In this document: in pieces, positions 1 to 6,375 of the stretch
Position numbering within the stretch: position 1 is the first letter of the stretch
Layout of the letters: every line of letters begins with the position of its first letter
DNA from: Pseudomonadota bacterium
GTDB lineage: Bacteria > Pseudomonadota > Alphaproteobacteria > Rhizobiales > Rhizobiaceae
DNA length: 9,808 nucleotides
Assembly (NCBI GenBank): GCA_023444445.1
Contig: JAEXMK010000157.1
Coordinates: forward strand, 1-9,808
Direction of reading: 5' to 3'
Position numbers and translations under genes: made by a program
The notes under the pieces: model-generated
The model's database searches: none
Told to the model about the DNA's origin: nothing
The model's input: only the letters and a program-made list of their open reading frames with translations

Positions 1-56
1 GATTTATTTAGAACGAAAGACTTCGTCGCCAGCAGCGCCGCCGCCCTCGTTCAGTG
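1..56 (-). other. Probable 5' leader of a highly expressed RNA gene (gene lies off the left edge)
   Basis: Read on the minus strand, these bases follow directly downstream of the promoter at 63-92 and contain no start codon with a Shine-Dalgarno sequence. They hold a small dyad, ACGAA (13-17) and TTCGT (22-26). From memory, the GC-rich stretch followed by a sequence like GAAGTCTTTCGTTC resembles the leader ahead of 16S rRNA in Agrobacterium and Rhizobium. I could not align it, and the gene itself is outside the window. A tRNA or another strongly expressed gene is the alternative. Confidence 0.4.
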
Positions 57-62
57 AGCGGA

Positions 63-92
63 CTTATAAGAGAACCTCACCAAACAAGTCAA
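63..92 (-). promoter_or_regulatory. Strong sigma-70-type promoter firing leftwards, rRNA-operon-like
   Basis: On the minus strand a -35 hexamer TTGACT (92-87) is followed, after 18 bp, by TATAAG (68-63), or after 17 bp by TTATAA (69-64). Both hexamers are close to consensus, which is unusual for protein-gene promoters in this group and typical of rRNA promoters. The region upstream of the -35 on that strand (about 100-145) is AT-rich and could act as an UP element. Transcription would leave the window at position 1. That it drives an rRNA operon is inferred from the leader that follows it. Confidence 0.6.
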
Positions 93-368
93 CACACCTC
101 CCGTCAAAAAACTGACATTTTTCGTAAGTTATTGGTATTTAACGATAGTTTCGTGGAGGGCGCCGAGACAGCCGGATTCCTGACGTGATTTGCCGTGCAT
201 CAGATCACCCTCCCCAGTCATGCCTCGCTCTAGAGGATCTAAATGAGCCGCGAATTCGCCGGCAGACCAATTGCCTGACCTTTACATATGGCTGTCAAAG
301 CGCGGGGCGGTGCATTAGAAACGGCATATAAGACGCTTAACATCACCAGATCGCCGCAGGCCCTTTGC
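93..368. other. Non-coding region between the leftward promoter and hrpB
   Basis: I find no convincing gene here. An in-frame ATG at 288 would add 27 residues to HrpB but has no Shine-Dalgarno sequence, and the added residues look unlike the start of this family. A weak rightward promoter is possible, with CTGACA at 112-117 and TATTTA at 136-141 (18 bp apart), which would give hrpB a leader over 200 nt long. A TATAAG at 327-332 has no matching -35. The AT-rich stretch 104-150 more likely serves the leftward promoter. Confidence 0.45.
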
Positions 369-2855
369 ATGACCAGAACGCCCGTCGCCATAAAGACCCA
401 ACTGCCCGAGCTTCCCGTCAGCGTCGTACTGGAAGATATCGCCGAGGCGCTGGCCACAAGGAAACGTGCAGTCCTTTCGGCTCCGCCGGGGGCGGGCAAG
501 ACCACACTCGTCCCGCTTCATCTTCTAAACGAGGACTGGCGGGCCTGCGGCAAGATCATTCTTCTTGAGCCACGCCGGCTCGCTGCCCGGGCGGCGGCCG
601 GGCGCATGGCCGAGCTGCTTCATGAGGATGTCGGGGAAACCGTCGGTTATCGCATGCGGCTCGACACCCGCATTTCCTCAAAAACGAAGATAGAGGTGGT
701 TACCGAAGGCGTATTTGCCAGGATGGTTCTTGACGACCCGGAGCTCGCCGGCGTTTCGACGGTGATTTTTGATGAATTTCATGAGCGTTCGCTCGACGGC
801 GACTTCGGACTGGCGCTGGCGCTCGACGTACAGTCAGGATTGCGGGAAGATCTGCGTATTCTCGTAATGTCCGCCACGCTCGATGTGGACCGTATCAGCG
901 CGCTGATGGACGACGCGCCAGTCATTCAGAGCCTTGGCCGGACATTTCCGATCGATATCAGATATGAAGATCGGTGGCAGGGCGTCCAGGTCGATGAGAA
1001 AGTCGCCAAGGCGATTACCGAAACCCACGCATCTGAGACAGGTTCGATTCTGGCTTTCCTACCCGGACAGGCGGAAATCACCCGCGCAGCCTCGCGGCTG
1101 GAGGGCCGTTTTCCGGTCGATACCGACATTATCCCGCTTTATGGCAACCTGTCGCAGAAGGATCAGGATGCGGCGATCAAGCCGGCACCGGCCGGTCGGC
1201 GCAAGATCGTGCTTGCCACCTCGATTGCCGAGACATCCATTACCATCGATGGCGTGCGGGTGGTGATCGACAGCGGGCTGCAGCGCTTGCCGGTCTTTGA
1301 ACCGGCGACCGGAATCACTAGGCTGGAGACCGTGCGGGTGTCACGGGCTTCCGCGGACCAGAGGGCCGGCCGCGCCGGGCGAACGGAACCCGGCGTTGCG
1401 ATCCGGCTGTGGCATCAGGGGCAGACGGCGGCGCTCAACGCCTTTACGCCACCGCAGATCCTGGCGAGTGATCTTTCCGGTCTCGCCCTCGATCTCGCCC
1501 ACTGGGGCGTTCACGATCCTTCCATGCTCGCATTTCTCGATGCGCCGCCCGAAGCCGCACTGAAAGAATCAGTGGCACTTCTCAAAAACCTCGGCGCCCT
1601 CGATGACGGCGGGGGGCTGACGCGACAGGGCCACCTGATGCGCGGCCTTTCACTGCCGCCGCGGCTTGCAGCCATGGTGATTGCCTCGGCGAGCGAAGGT
1701 GCCGGGAAAAAAGCGGCAATGCTCGCCGTCATGCTGACGGAACAGGGGCTGGGCGGCAACGATGTCGATCTCGATGAACGGCTGCGGCGCTTTCTTTCCG
1801 ACAGGAGTGAGAGGGCGCAGGCGGCGCGCAAGCTGGCATCGAGGCTGCTCGATGCGATCGACGTCAAGACTCCAGCGGCCGAAGCGCCGAGCGAGGCCGG
1901 CCCACTGCTGCTGCATGCCTACCCGGACAGGATTGCGCTTCAACGTGGCGCGAGGGGCCGTTACGTGATGGCCAATGGGCGGGGGGCGGAGCTGCCCGAG
2001 ACCGAGCGGCTGGCGGCGAGCAAAATGCTTGTCGTGGCCGATATTATCGGACGAGCGGCGCAGCCGCGCGTTCTTGCAGCAGCGGCCATCGAAAGGGTGG
2101 ATATAGAAGAGCAGATGCCGCATCTTATCGTCCAGCAGGAACAGTTGTTGTTCGACAAGGCGAGCGGTCAGGCACGGGCGCGAAAAGTGACGCGTCTGGG
2201 TGCAATCATTCTCGACGAGACACCCCTGCCCCGACCCGACGGCGAACAGGCAGCACAGGCGCTTTCCAATGGCGTCAAAGAATTCGGCCTCGGCATCCTT
2301 CCATTTTCGAAAGAGACGCTGCAGCTGCGAGACAGGATCGGCTTTCTGAATGCCAGCATTGGCGAGCCCTGGCCTGATGTCAGCGATGCGGCACTGCTTT
2401 CACGGCTGGCGGAATGGTTCGTTCCTTTCCAGAGCGGCGCCCGCAGCCTGCAGGAAATCCGGCCCGGCAGCCTCTCCGAGGGAATCCTGTCGCTGGTGCC
2501 GCATGAGGTGGCGCGTGATCTCGGTCGGCTGGCGCCGACACATTTCGAAGCGCCGACGGGCCAAAGGCACGCCATCCGTTACGACGCGAGCGAACCGACG
2601 CTCTCCATTCGCGTACAGGAGCTTTTCGGCCTGAAGGCCCACCCGTCCATTGCGCAGGGACGTTTGCCGCTGCTCTTGGAATTGACCTCGCCGGCGCACA
2701 GGCCGATACAGACGACGCGCGATCTCCCCGGTTTCTGGGCAGGGTCGTGGAAGGATGTGCGGGCGGATATGCGCGGGCGGTATCCACGCCATCCCTGGCC
2801 GGAGGATCCCGCCTCGGCCCTGCCGACCAGCCGCGCGAAACCGCGCGGGACGTGA
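369..2855 (+). CDS. hrpB: ATP-dependent RNA helicase HrpB (DEAH/RHA type)
   Basis: A superfamily 2 helicase of 828 residues, the usual length for HrpB (about 800-850). Visible motifs in order: Walker A GAGKT at 41-45, motif Ia LEPRR at 66-70, TEG at 112-114, motif II DEFHER at 135-140 (DEFH is normal for HrpB), SAT at 168-170, FLPGQAEI at 230-237, motif V ATSIAETSITIDGV at 283-296 and motif VI QRAGRAGR at 331-338. The last ~130 residues, with RVQELFGL, LLLELTSPAHRPIQTT and a YPRHPWPEDP-like end, are the HrpB C-terminal domain. The cellular role of HrpB in bacteria is poorly defined; RNA remodelling is inferred from the fold. I chose ATG 369 because AGG (358-360) stands 8 nt upstream and the protein then begins close to the conserved PELPV segment; ATG 288 is the alternative. 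Its stop is 29 nt before actS, so the two are probably cotranscribed. Confidence 0.93.
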   Translation: MTRTPVAIKTQLPELPVSVVLEDIAEALATRKRAVLSAPPGAGKTTLVPLHLLNEDWRACGKIILLEPRRLAARAAAGRMAELLHEDVGETVGYRMRLDTRISSKTKIEVVTEGVFARMVLDDPELAGVSTVIFDEFHERSLDGDFGLALALDVQSGLREDLRILVMSATLDVDRISALMDDAPVIQSLGRTFPIDIRYEDRWQGVQVDEKVAKAITETHASETGSILAFLPGQAEITRAASRLEGRFPVDTDIIPLYGNLSQKDQDAAIKPAPAGRRKIVLATSIAETSITIDGVRVVIDSGLQRLPVFEPATGITRLETVRVSRASADQRAGRAGRTEPGVAIRLWHQGQTAALNAFTPPQILASDLSGLALDLAHWGVHDPSMLAFLDAPPEAALKESVALLKNLGALDDGGGLTRQGHLMRGLSLPPRLAAMVIASASEGAGKKAAMLAVMLTEQGLGGNDVDLDERLRRFLSDRSERAQAARKLASRLLDAIDVKTPAAEAPSEAGPLLLHAYPDRIALQRGARGRYVMANGRGAELPETERLAASKMLVVADIIGRAAQPRVLAAAAIERVDIEEQMPHLIVQQEQLLFDKASGQARARKVTRLGAIILDETPLPRPDGEQAAQALSNGVKEFGLGILPFSKETLQLRDRIGFLNASIGEPWPDVSDAALLSRLAEWFVPFQSGARSLQEIRPGSLSEGILSLVPHEVARDLGRLAPTHFEAPTGQRHAIRYDASEPTLSIRVQELFGLKAHPSIAQGRLPLLLELTSPAHRPIQTTRDLPGFWAGSWKDVRADMRGRYPRHPWPEDPASALPTSRAKPRGT

Positions 2856-2872
2856 CGATTATGAAGAGGGTA

Positions 2873-2878
2873 AAGGAG
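2873..2878 (+). promoter_or_regulatory. Shine-Dalgarno of actS, decides a GTG start
   Basis: AAGGAG lies 6 nt ahead of GTG 2885. The in-frame ATG at 2861 has nothing like a ribosome binding site before it, and this SD would lie inside the coding region if that ATG were used. The sequence therefore favours GTG 2885. Confidence 0.75.
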
Positions 2879-2884
2879 AAGACG

Positions 2885-4192
2885 GTGGCCAGCCATCCGA
2901 TCGAAACCACGAGGCTTGGCCGCGCCAGCCGCAGGATAAGGTTGCAGACCATCATCTGGCTGCGCTGGCTGGCGGTGGCGGGACAGACGGCAACGATCCT
3001 GTTTGTCGCTTTCGGGCTGAATTTCCCCCTGCCGCTTCTCGCCTGCGGTCTCCTCATCGCGGCGCTGGCGCTTGCCAATCTGTTTCTCACCGCCCGTTTT
3101 CCCTCCACCTATCGTCTGGAGCCCTGGGAAGCGACGTTGCTTCTCGCCTTCGACCTGCTGCAGCTGACGGCGCTGATCTATATTACCGGCGGGCTTTCCA
3201 ATCCCTTCGCCCCGCTGATCTGCGTGCAGGTCATCATCGCCTTCGCCTCCCAGCCACTTCGCCACTCGCTCATTCTGCTCGGCTTTGCCGTCATCTGCTC
3301 GACGGCGATCGCCTTTTCGCCCTTTCCTGTTCCCTGGTACCCCGACGAGGTTTTGCCGATCCAGCTTCTGCTGCACGTCGGCACCTGGGTTGCGATCATC
3401 GCCACCACCTCTTTCGCGGCCTTTTACGCCTATCGCGTTTCGCATGAGGCCAATCAGCTGGCCGATGCGCTGGCGGCAACGGAACTGGTGCTGGAGCGGG
3501 AAAAGCACCTTTCCCAGCTCGACGGGCTGGCGGCCGCTGCGGCGCATGAGCTGGGTACGCCGCTTGCGACAATCAGCGTCGTTGCAAAGGAAATGGAGCG
3601 GGAACTGGGGCATGACGAAAAATACGGCGAAGACATAGCGCTGCTGCGCAGCCAGAGCGAACGATGCCGCGACATCCTGCGCCGGCTCACGTCGCTTTCC
3701 ACCGACAATGAGGAGCATATGCGCCGCTTGCCGCTTTCCTCGCTGATAGAGGAGGTAATGGCGCCGCACCGCGAGTTCGGTATTCGCCTGGAGCTGGTGG
3801 AAAAGACCAACCGCGCGGAGGAACCTGTCGGTATCCGCAACGCCGGTATTATCTACGGGCTGGGCAACCTCATTGAAAATGCCGTGGACTATGCGCGCGA
3901 GAAGGTGACGGTGACGGTGGATCACGATCAACAGAACGTGGCTGTCACCATAGAGGATGACGGGCCGGGCTATGCCCATGACGTGCTTGCCCGTATCGGC
4001 GAGCCCTATGTGACCGAACGTCACAATGACACGCGCGCCGGCGGGCTCGGCCTTGGGCTTTTCATCGCCAAGACCTTGCTGGAGCGTTCCGGTGCGGCTG
4101 TGACCTTTGAAAATCGATCCTCAAGCGAAAGCGGGGCGCGGGTCACAATCGTCTGGCCTCGGGCGCTGATGGACGATAAAAGAAGCCGTTGA
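2885..4192 (+). CDS. actS: Redox sensor histidine kinase ActS (RegB/PrrB family)
   Basis: An inner-membrane sensor kinase of 435 residues from GTG 2885 (443 from ATG 2861). The N-terminal half has about six hydrophobic segments (roughly 24-44, 48-70, 83-101, 106-121, 126-146, 160-183). GGLSNPF at 102-108 matches the GGxxNPF heptad that binds ubiquinone in RegB. The H-box AAAAHELGTPLATI carries the phospho-accepting His221. Cys261, in SERCRDIL, corresponds to the redox-active cysteine of RegB. The ATP-binding domain shows the N-box NLIENAVDYA (328-337), DDGPG (358-362) and GGLGLGLFIAK (386-396). In relatives RegB/ActS autophosphorylates under reducing or low-oxygen conditions and phosphorylates RegA/ActR, encoded 73 nt downstream. 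All residues needed for kinase activity are present. No PAS or other extra sensory domain is seen. Confidence 0.93.
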   Translation: MASHPIETTRLGRASRRIRLQTIIWLRWLAVAGQTATILFVAFGLNFPLPLLACGLLIAALALANLFLTARFPSTYRLEPWEATLLLAFDLLQLTALIYITGGLSNPFAPLICVQVIIAFASQPLRHSLILLGFAVICSTAIAFSPFPVPWYPDEVLPIQLLLHVGTWVAIIATTSFAAFYAYRVSHEANQLADALAATELVLEREKHLSQLDGLAAAAAHELGTPLATISVVAKEMERELGHDEKYGEDIALLRSQSERCRDILRRLTSLSTDNEEHMRRLPLSSLIEEVMAPHREFGIRLELVEKTNRAEEPVGIRNAGIIYGLGNLIENAVDYAREKVTVTVDHDQQNVAVTIEDDGPGYAHDVLARIGEPYVTERHNDTRAGGLGLGLFIAKTLLERSGAAVTFENRSSSESGARVTIVWPRALMDDKRSR

Positions 4193-4251
4193 CTTTACCA
4201 TCCACGTTGAAGCGGCGATAAGAAAAAGAAAAGCAAGCCGACGAAGTTGCC

Positions 4252-4257
4252 GGAAGG
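4252..4257 (+). promoter_or_regulatory. Shine-Dalgarno of actR, flanked by a CCGG dyad
   Basis: GGAAGG lies 8 nt ahead of ATG 4266. It is bracketed by CCGG at 4250-4253 and CCGG at 4258-4261, which can pair with each other and leave AAGG in a four-base loop. The dyad is short, and whether it affects translation is unknown. Confidence 0.55.
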
Positions 4258-4265
4258 CCGGAAAC

Positions 4266-4853
4266 ATGAAGACAGAAGACCAGACACCATCCACCAGCGA
4301 ACCGGTGGACGATATCGATCCGATCGGACCCGACAGATCCCTGCTGATCGTCGATGATGACGGCCCGTTTCTGCGTCGGCTTGCCCGGGCGATGGAGACG
4401 CGCGGCTTTGCCGTCGATACTGCCGAGACGGTGAGTGAAGGCATTGCCCGCTCCAAGGCCGCGCCACCAAAATATGCGGTTGTCGATCTCAGGCTTGCCG
4501 ACGGCAACGGGCTGGAGGTGATCGAGGCCATCAGGCAGAACCGGGACGACACACAGATCGTCGTTCTGACCGGCTACGGCAATATCGCCACCGCCGTTAC
4601 TGCCGTTAAGCTCGGCGCGCTGGACTATCTCGCCAAACCCGCCGATGCGGACGATGTGTTTAATGCGCTGACACAGCGCAAGGGTGAAAAGACCGAGGTT
4701 CCCGAAAACCCGATGTCGGCAGACCGCGTGCGCTGGGAGCATATTCAGCGGGTCTATGAAATGTGCGAGCGCAATGTTTCGGAAACGGCGCGCCGGCTCA
4801 ACATGCACCGGCGCACTTTGCAGCGCATTCTCGCGAAACGCGCTCCCAAGTAA
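4266..4853 (+). CDS. actR: Response regulator ActR (RegA/PrrA family)
   Basis: A response regulator of 195 residues, the size of RegA/ActR. The receiver domain has the acidic pocket Asp30-Asp31-Asp32, the phospho-accepting Asp74 (in VVDLRL), the conserved Thr102 (VLTGYG) and Lys124 (AKPADADDV). A linker of about 20 residues with prolines leads to a Fis-type helix-turn-helix at roughly 157-194 (VSETARRLNMHRRTLQRIL), the signature of this family. In Sinorhizobium ActR is needed for acid tolerance, and in Agrobacterium for expression of denitrification genes; in purple bacteria RegA controls photosynthesis, carbon and nitrogen fixation and respiration. The gene follows actS after 73 nt. A TTGACT overlaps the actS stop (4189-4194), but no well-spaced -10 follows, so I see no clear separate promoter. 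Confidence 0.94.
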   Translation: MKTEDQTPSTSEPVDDIDPIGPDRSLLIVDDDGPFLRRLARAMETRGFAVDTAETVSEGIARSKAAPPKYAVVDLRLADGNGLEVIEAIRQNRDDTQIVVLTGYGNIATAVTAVKLGALDYLAKPADADDVFNALTQRKGEKTEVPENPMSADRVRWEHIQRVYEMCERNVSETARRLNMHRRTLQRILAKRAPK

Positions 4854-4854
4854 A

Positions 4855-4899
4855 GCATTTCCAGTAAAACTGCGAATCGGTTTTACATCAGGGCAATGC
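4855..4899. repeat. Palindromic intergenic element between actR and mmcB
   Basis: A nested dyad starts 2 nt after the actR stop. The outer arms are GCATT (4855-4859) and AATGC (4895-4899); the inner arms are GTAAAAC (4864-4870) and GTTTTAC (4880-4886), with a 9-nt loop. There is no T-run on either strand, so it is not a standard intrinsic terminator. From memory, similar GCATTTCC...CGGTTTT... segments occur often between genes in Rhizobiales, so this may be one copy of a dispersed palindromic repeat. No second clear copy is present in the window. It fills most of the 60-bp gap between two convergent genes and could form a hairpin in either transcript. Confidence 0.55.
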
Positions 4900-4913
4900 G
4901 CTGGAGCCGGCCG

Positions 4914-5399
4914 CTATTCCCCGAAGCTGCGCCCGGTGGTCCATTCGGCCAACATCAGCCGGGTTGCGGCGGTTCTCGAAAAATCCAGCATCACCGACTT
5001 GCGGGTCGCCGGCGGCAATTTGTGCTCCGGCGCATCGCGGAGCATATGGGCACCATAGCCATCCGACAGGATCAACCCACATTCCTCGGGGAATATCTCT
5101 GTCGGGACTTCCGGATGGGTGGCGAAGAACAGCCGGTCGCAATGCAGGCGATAATCTGGCCATTTGCGATCGACACGGAAATCCTCGATCGAGGATTTGA
5201 TTTCGATGATCCAGATTTCGCCCTTGGCTGACAAGCTGATGAGATCAGCTCTTCTCCCGCTCGCAAGCGGCAACTCCGGCAAGACGGAATGGCGCATCTC
5301 GTGCAACAGCACCTGGACGCCGCGACGCACCAGCATCGCTTTGTCTGACTGGCGGCCGTCGATTAACGGATTATTGTTTTTAACGGAAAGAATAGTCAT
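4914..5399 (-). CDS. mmcB: MmcB family DNA repair protein (PD-(D/E)XK nuclease-like fold)
   Basis: A 161-residue cytoplasmic protein whose whole length matches the MmcB family as I know it, named from a Caulobacter protein linked to resistance to mitomycin C damage. The segment GRRADLI with Asp52 and the strand WIIEIKSS with Glu66 and Lys68 give the D-x(13)-E-x-K pattern of PD-(D/E)XK nucleases; SSIEDFRVDRKWPDY and ECGLILSDGYGAHM follow. The biochemical activity is inferred from the fold. I chose ATG 5399 because the conserved NNPLIDGRQSDKA follows it closely; a TTG at 5450 would add 17 residues. Neither start has a good Shine-Dalgarno. I found no GTTC-N7-GTTC LexA box of the alphaproteobacterial type upstream, so SOS control is not supported here. 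The gene converges on actR and diverges from the L,D-transpeptidase gene. Confidence 0.85.
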   Translation of the reverse strand: MTILSVKNNNPLIDGRQSDKAMLVRRGVQVLLHEMRHSVLPELPLASGRRADLISLSAKGEIWIIEIKSSIEDFRVDRKWPDYRLHCDRLFFATHPEVPTEIFPEECGLILSDGYGAHMLRDAPEHKLPPATRKSVMLDFSRTAATRLMLAEWTTGRSFGE

Positions 5400-5494
5400 G
5401 GATAATGGCTGCTGAAGCGTTTGGCCTATTGTTGCAAAAAAGGCAATCAACCGGCAATTTTAAATGCGGTGCCGTTTCGCGGCTGCACAACGGC

Positions 5495-5523
5495 TTGCCA
5501 AGAGCGGCTGAATGGAAAATAAC
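5495..5523 (+). promoter_or_regulatory. Candidate promoter of the L,D-transpeptidase gene
   Basis: TTGCCA (5495-5500, five of six to consensus) and AATAAC (5518-5523, four of six) are 17 bp apart, giving a leader of about 50 nt before ATG 5584. It lies in the 184-bp divergent gap between mmcB and this gene. This is a match by eye only. It also argues against the in-frame ATG at 5512, which would fall inside the promoter. Confidence 0.35.
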
Positions 5524-5583
5524 CGATTTATCCTATTAAGCCTACTCCTTCGCACAATTTGGCGAATTTTCCGCGAGAACGAC

Positions 5584-6297
5584 ATGCGCATCCGTACCCA
5601 ATTGACCCTACTCGGTCTGACGGCAGCACTGGCACTGGCCGGCTGCGCCGAAACGACTTCCCAATCCTCCGCTCCTACATCCGGCAAGATCGCCGCATCT
5701 GTACCTGTTGCTGATCCCGTTCCAGCGAAGGTCGAAACGGTTCAGATTTTCAACGATGTCTACGGTCCCGTGACCGATGCGGGTTATGCGCTGCCGGCCA
5801 TTCCGATCAATCGCGTGAATGAGAAGTACCGTCGCCAGATCGTCGAGTTCCAGACATCCGAGCGTCCCGGCACGATCATCGTCAATACGCGCGATCGTTT
5901 CCTTTATTATATCCTTTCCGGCAACCGTGCGGTTCGCTACGGCATCGGCGTCGGCAAGGCGGGTTTTGCCTGGGCCGGTGAAGCCTATGTCGCCTGGAAG
6001 CAGGAATGGCCGATGTGGCATCCGCCAAAGGAAATGGCAGACCGCAAGCCGGAAGTGGCAAAGTATGTCGAGGCCGGCATGGGCCCGGGCCTTTCCAATC
6101 CGCTCGGCGCACGCGCCATGTATCTCTTCAACGACAAGGGACAGGATACGCTGTTCCGCATCCACGGCTCGCCCGAGTGGGCCTCGATCGGCACCGCCGC
6201 CTCTTCCGGCTGCATCCGCATGATCAACCAGGACGTGATCGATCTCTATAGCCGCGTCCGCCCCGGCCGCAGCACCAAGGTCGTCGTGATCCAGTAA
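5584..6297 (+). CDS. L,D-transpeptidase (YkuD domain) lipoprotein
   Basis: A 237-residue envelope enzyme expected to form 3-3 peptidoglycan crosslinks or attach proteins to the wall. Residues 1-20 are a lipoprotein signal with charged start MRIR, a hydrophobic core and lipobox LAGC, Cys21 being the lipidated residue. A low-complexity Ser/Pro/Ala linker runs to about 50. The YkuD domain is roughly 96-236: GTIIVNTRDRFLYYI, YGIGVGKAGFAW, then IHGSPEWASIGTAASSGCIRM with His194 and catalytic Cys210. Where the textbook motif reads SHGC, this protein has SSGC (Ser208 for His); I recall this variant from other rhizobial YkuD proteins. ATG 5584 is chosen because it starts directly at the lipoprotein signal; ATG 5512 would bury the signal 24 residues in. 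Rhizobiales use L,D-transpeptidases in polar growth, so a wall role is likely, but which paralogue this is cannot be told. Confidence 0.9.
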   Translation: MRIRTQLTLLGLTAALALAGCAETTSQSSAPTSGKIAASVPVADPVPAKVETVQIFNDVYGPVTDAGYALPAIPINRVNEKYRRQIVEFQTSERPGTIIVNTRDRFLYYILSGNRAVRYGIGVGKAGFAWAGEAYVAWKQEWPMWHPPKEMADRKPEVAKYVEAGMGPGLSNPLGARAMYLFNDKGQDTLFRIHGSPEWASIGTAASSGCIRMINQDVIDLYSRVRPGRSTKVVVIQ

Positions 6298-6315
6298 GGG
6301 TTACACCAGATCAAG

Positions 6316-6350
6316 AAAAAGCCGCCGAGGATTTTCCGGGCGGCTTTTTT
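6316..6350. terminator. Bidirectional intrinsic terminator between convergent genes
   Basis: AAAAAGCCGCC (6316-6326) pairs perfectly with GGCGGCTTTTT (6339-6349) around a 12-nt loop. The T-run to 6350 terminates the + strand transpeptidase transcript, and the A-run of the left arm provides a T-run for the minus-strand glcB transcript, which ends at 6376. It lies 18 nt after the transpeptidase stop. Confidence 0.92.
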
Positions 6351-6375
6351 GTTATGGAAGCACTGGTTGGCGGCT

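Noticed and set aside
229..257. TCTAGAGGATC followed by GAATTC, resembling a cloning polylinker
   Set aside because: Only 11 bp match and the rest differs from any vector I know; the flanks read as normal genome, so chance is the simpler explanation.
288..368. N-terminal extension of HrpB from ATG 288
   Set aside because: No Shine-Dalgarno ahead of it and 27 extra residues unlike the family start; ATG 369 fits better.
2579..4024. 481-codon open frame on the minus strand opposite hrpB and actS
   Set aside because: It runs antisense across two well-supported genes, and its translation is rich in Arg, Gly, Gln and His with no family features, typical of an antisense shadow in GC-rich DNA.
5400..5583. 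LexA (SOS) box in the mmcB upstream region
   Set aside because: No GTTC-N7-GTTC or its complement was found; only an isolated GAAC occurs near 5576.
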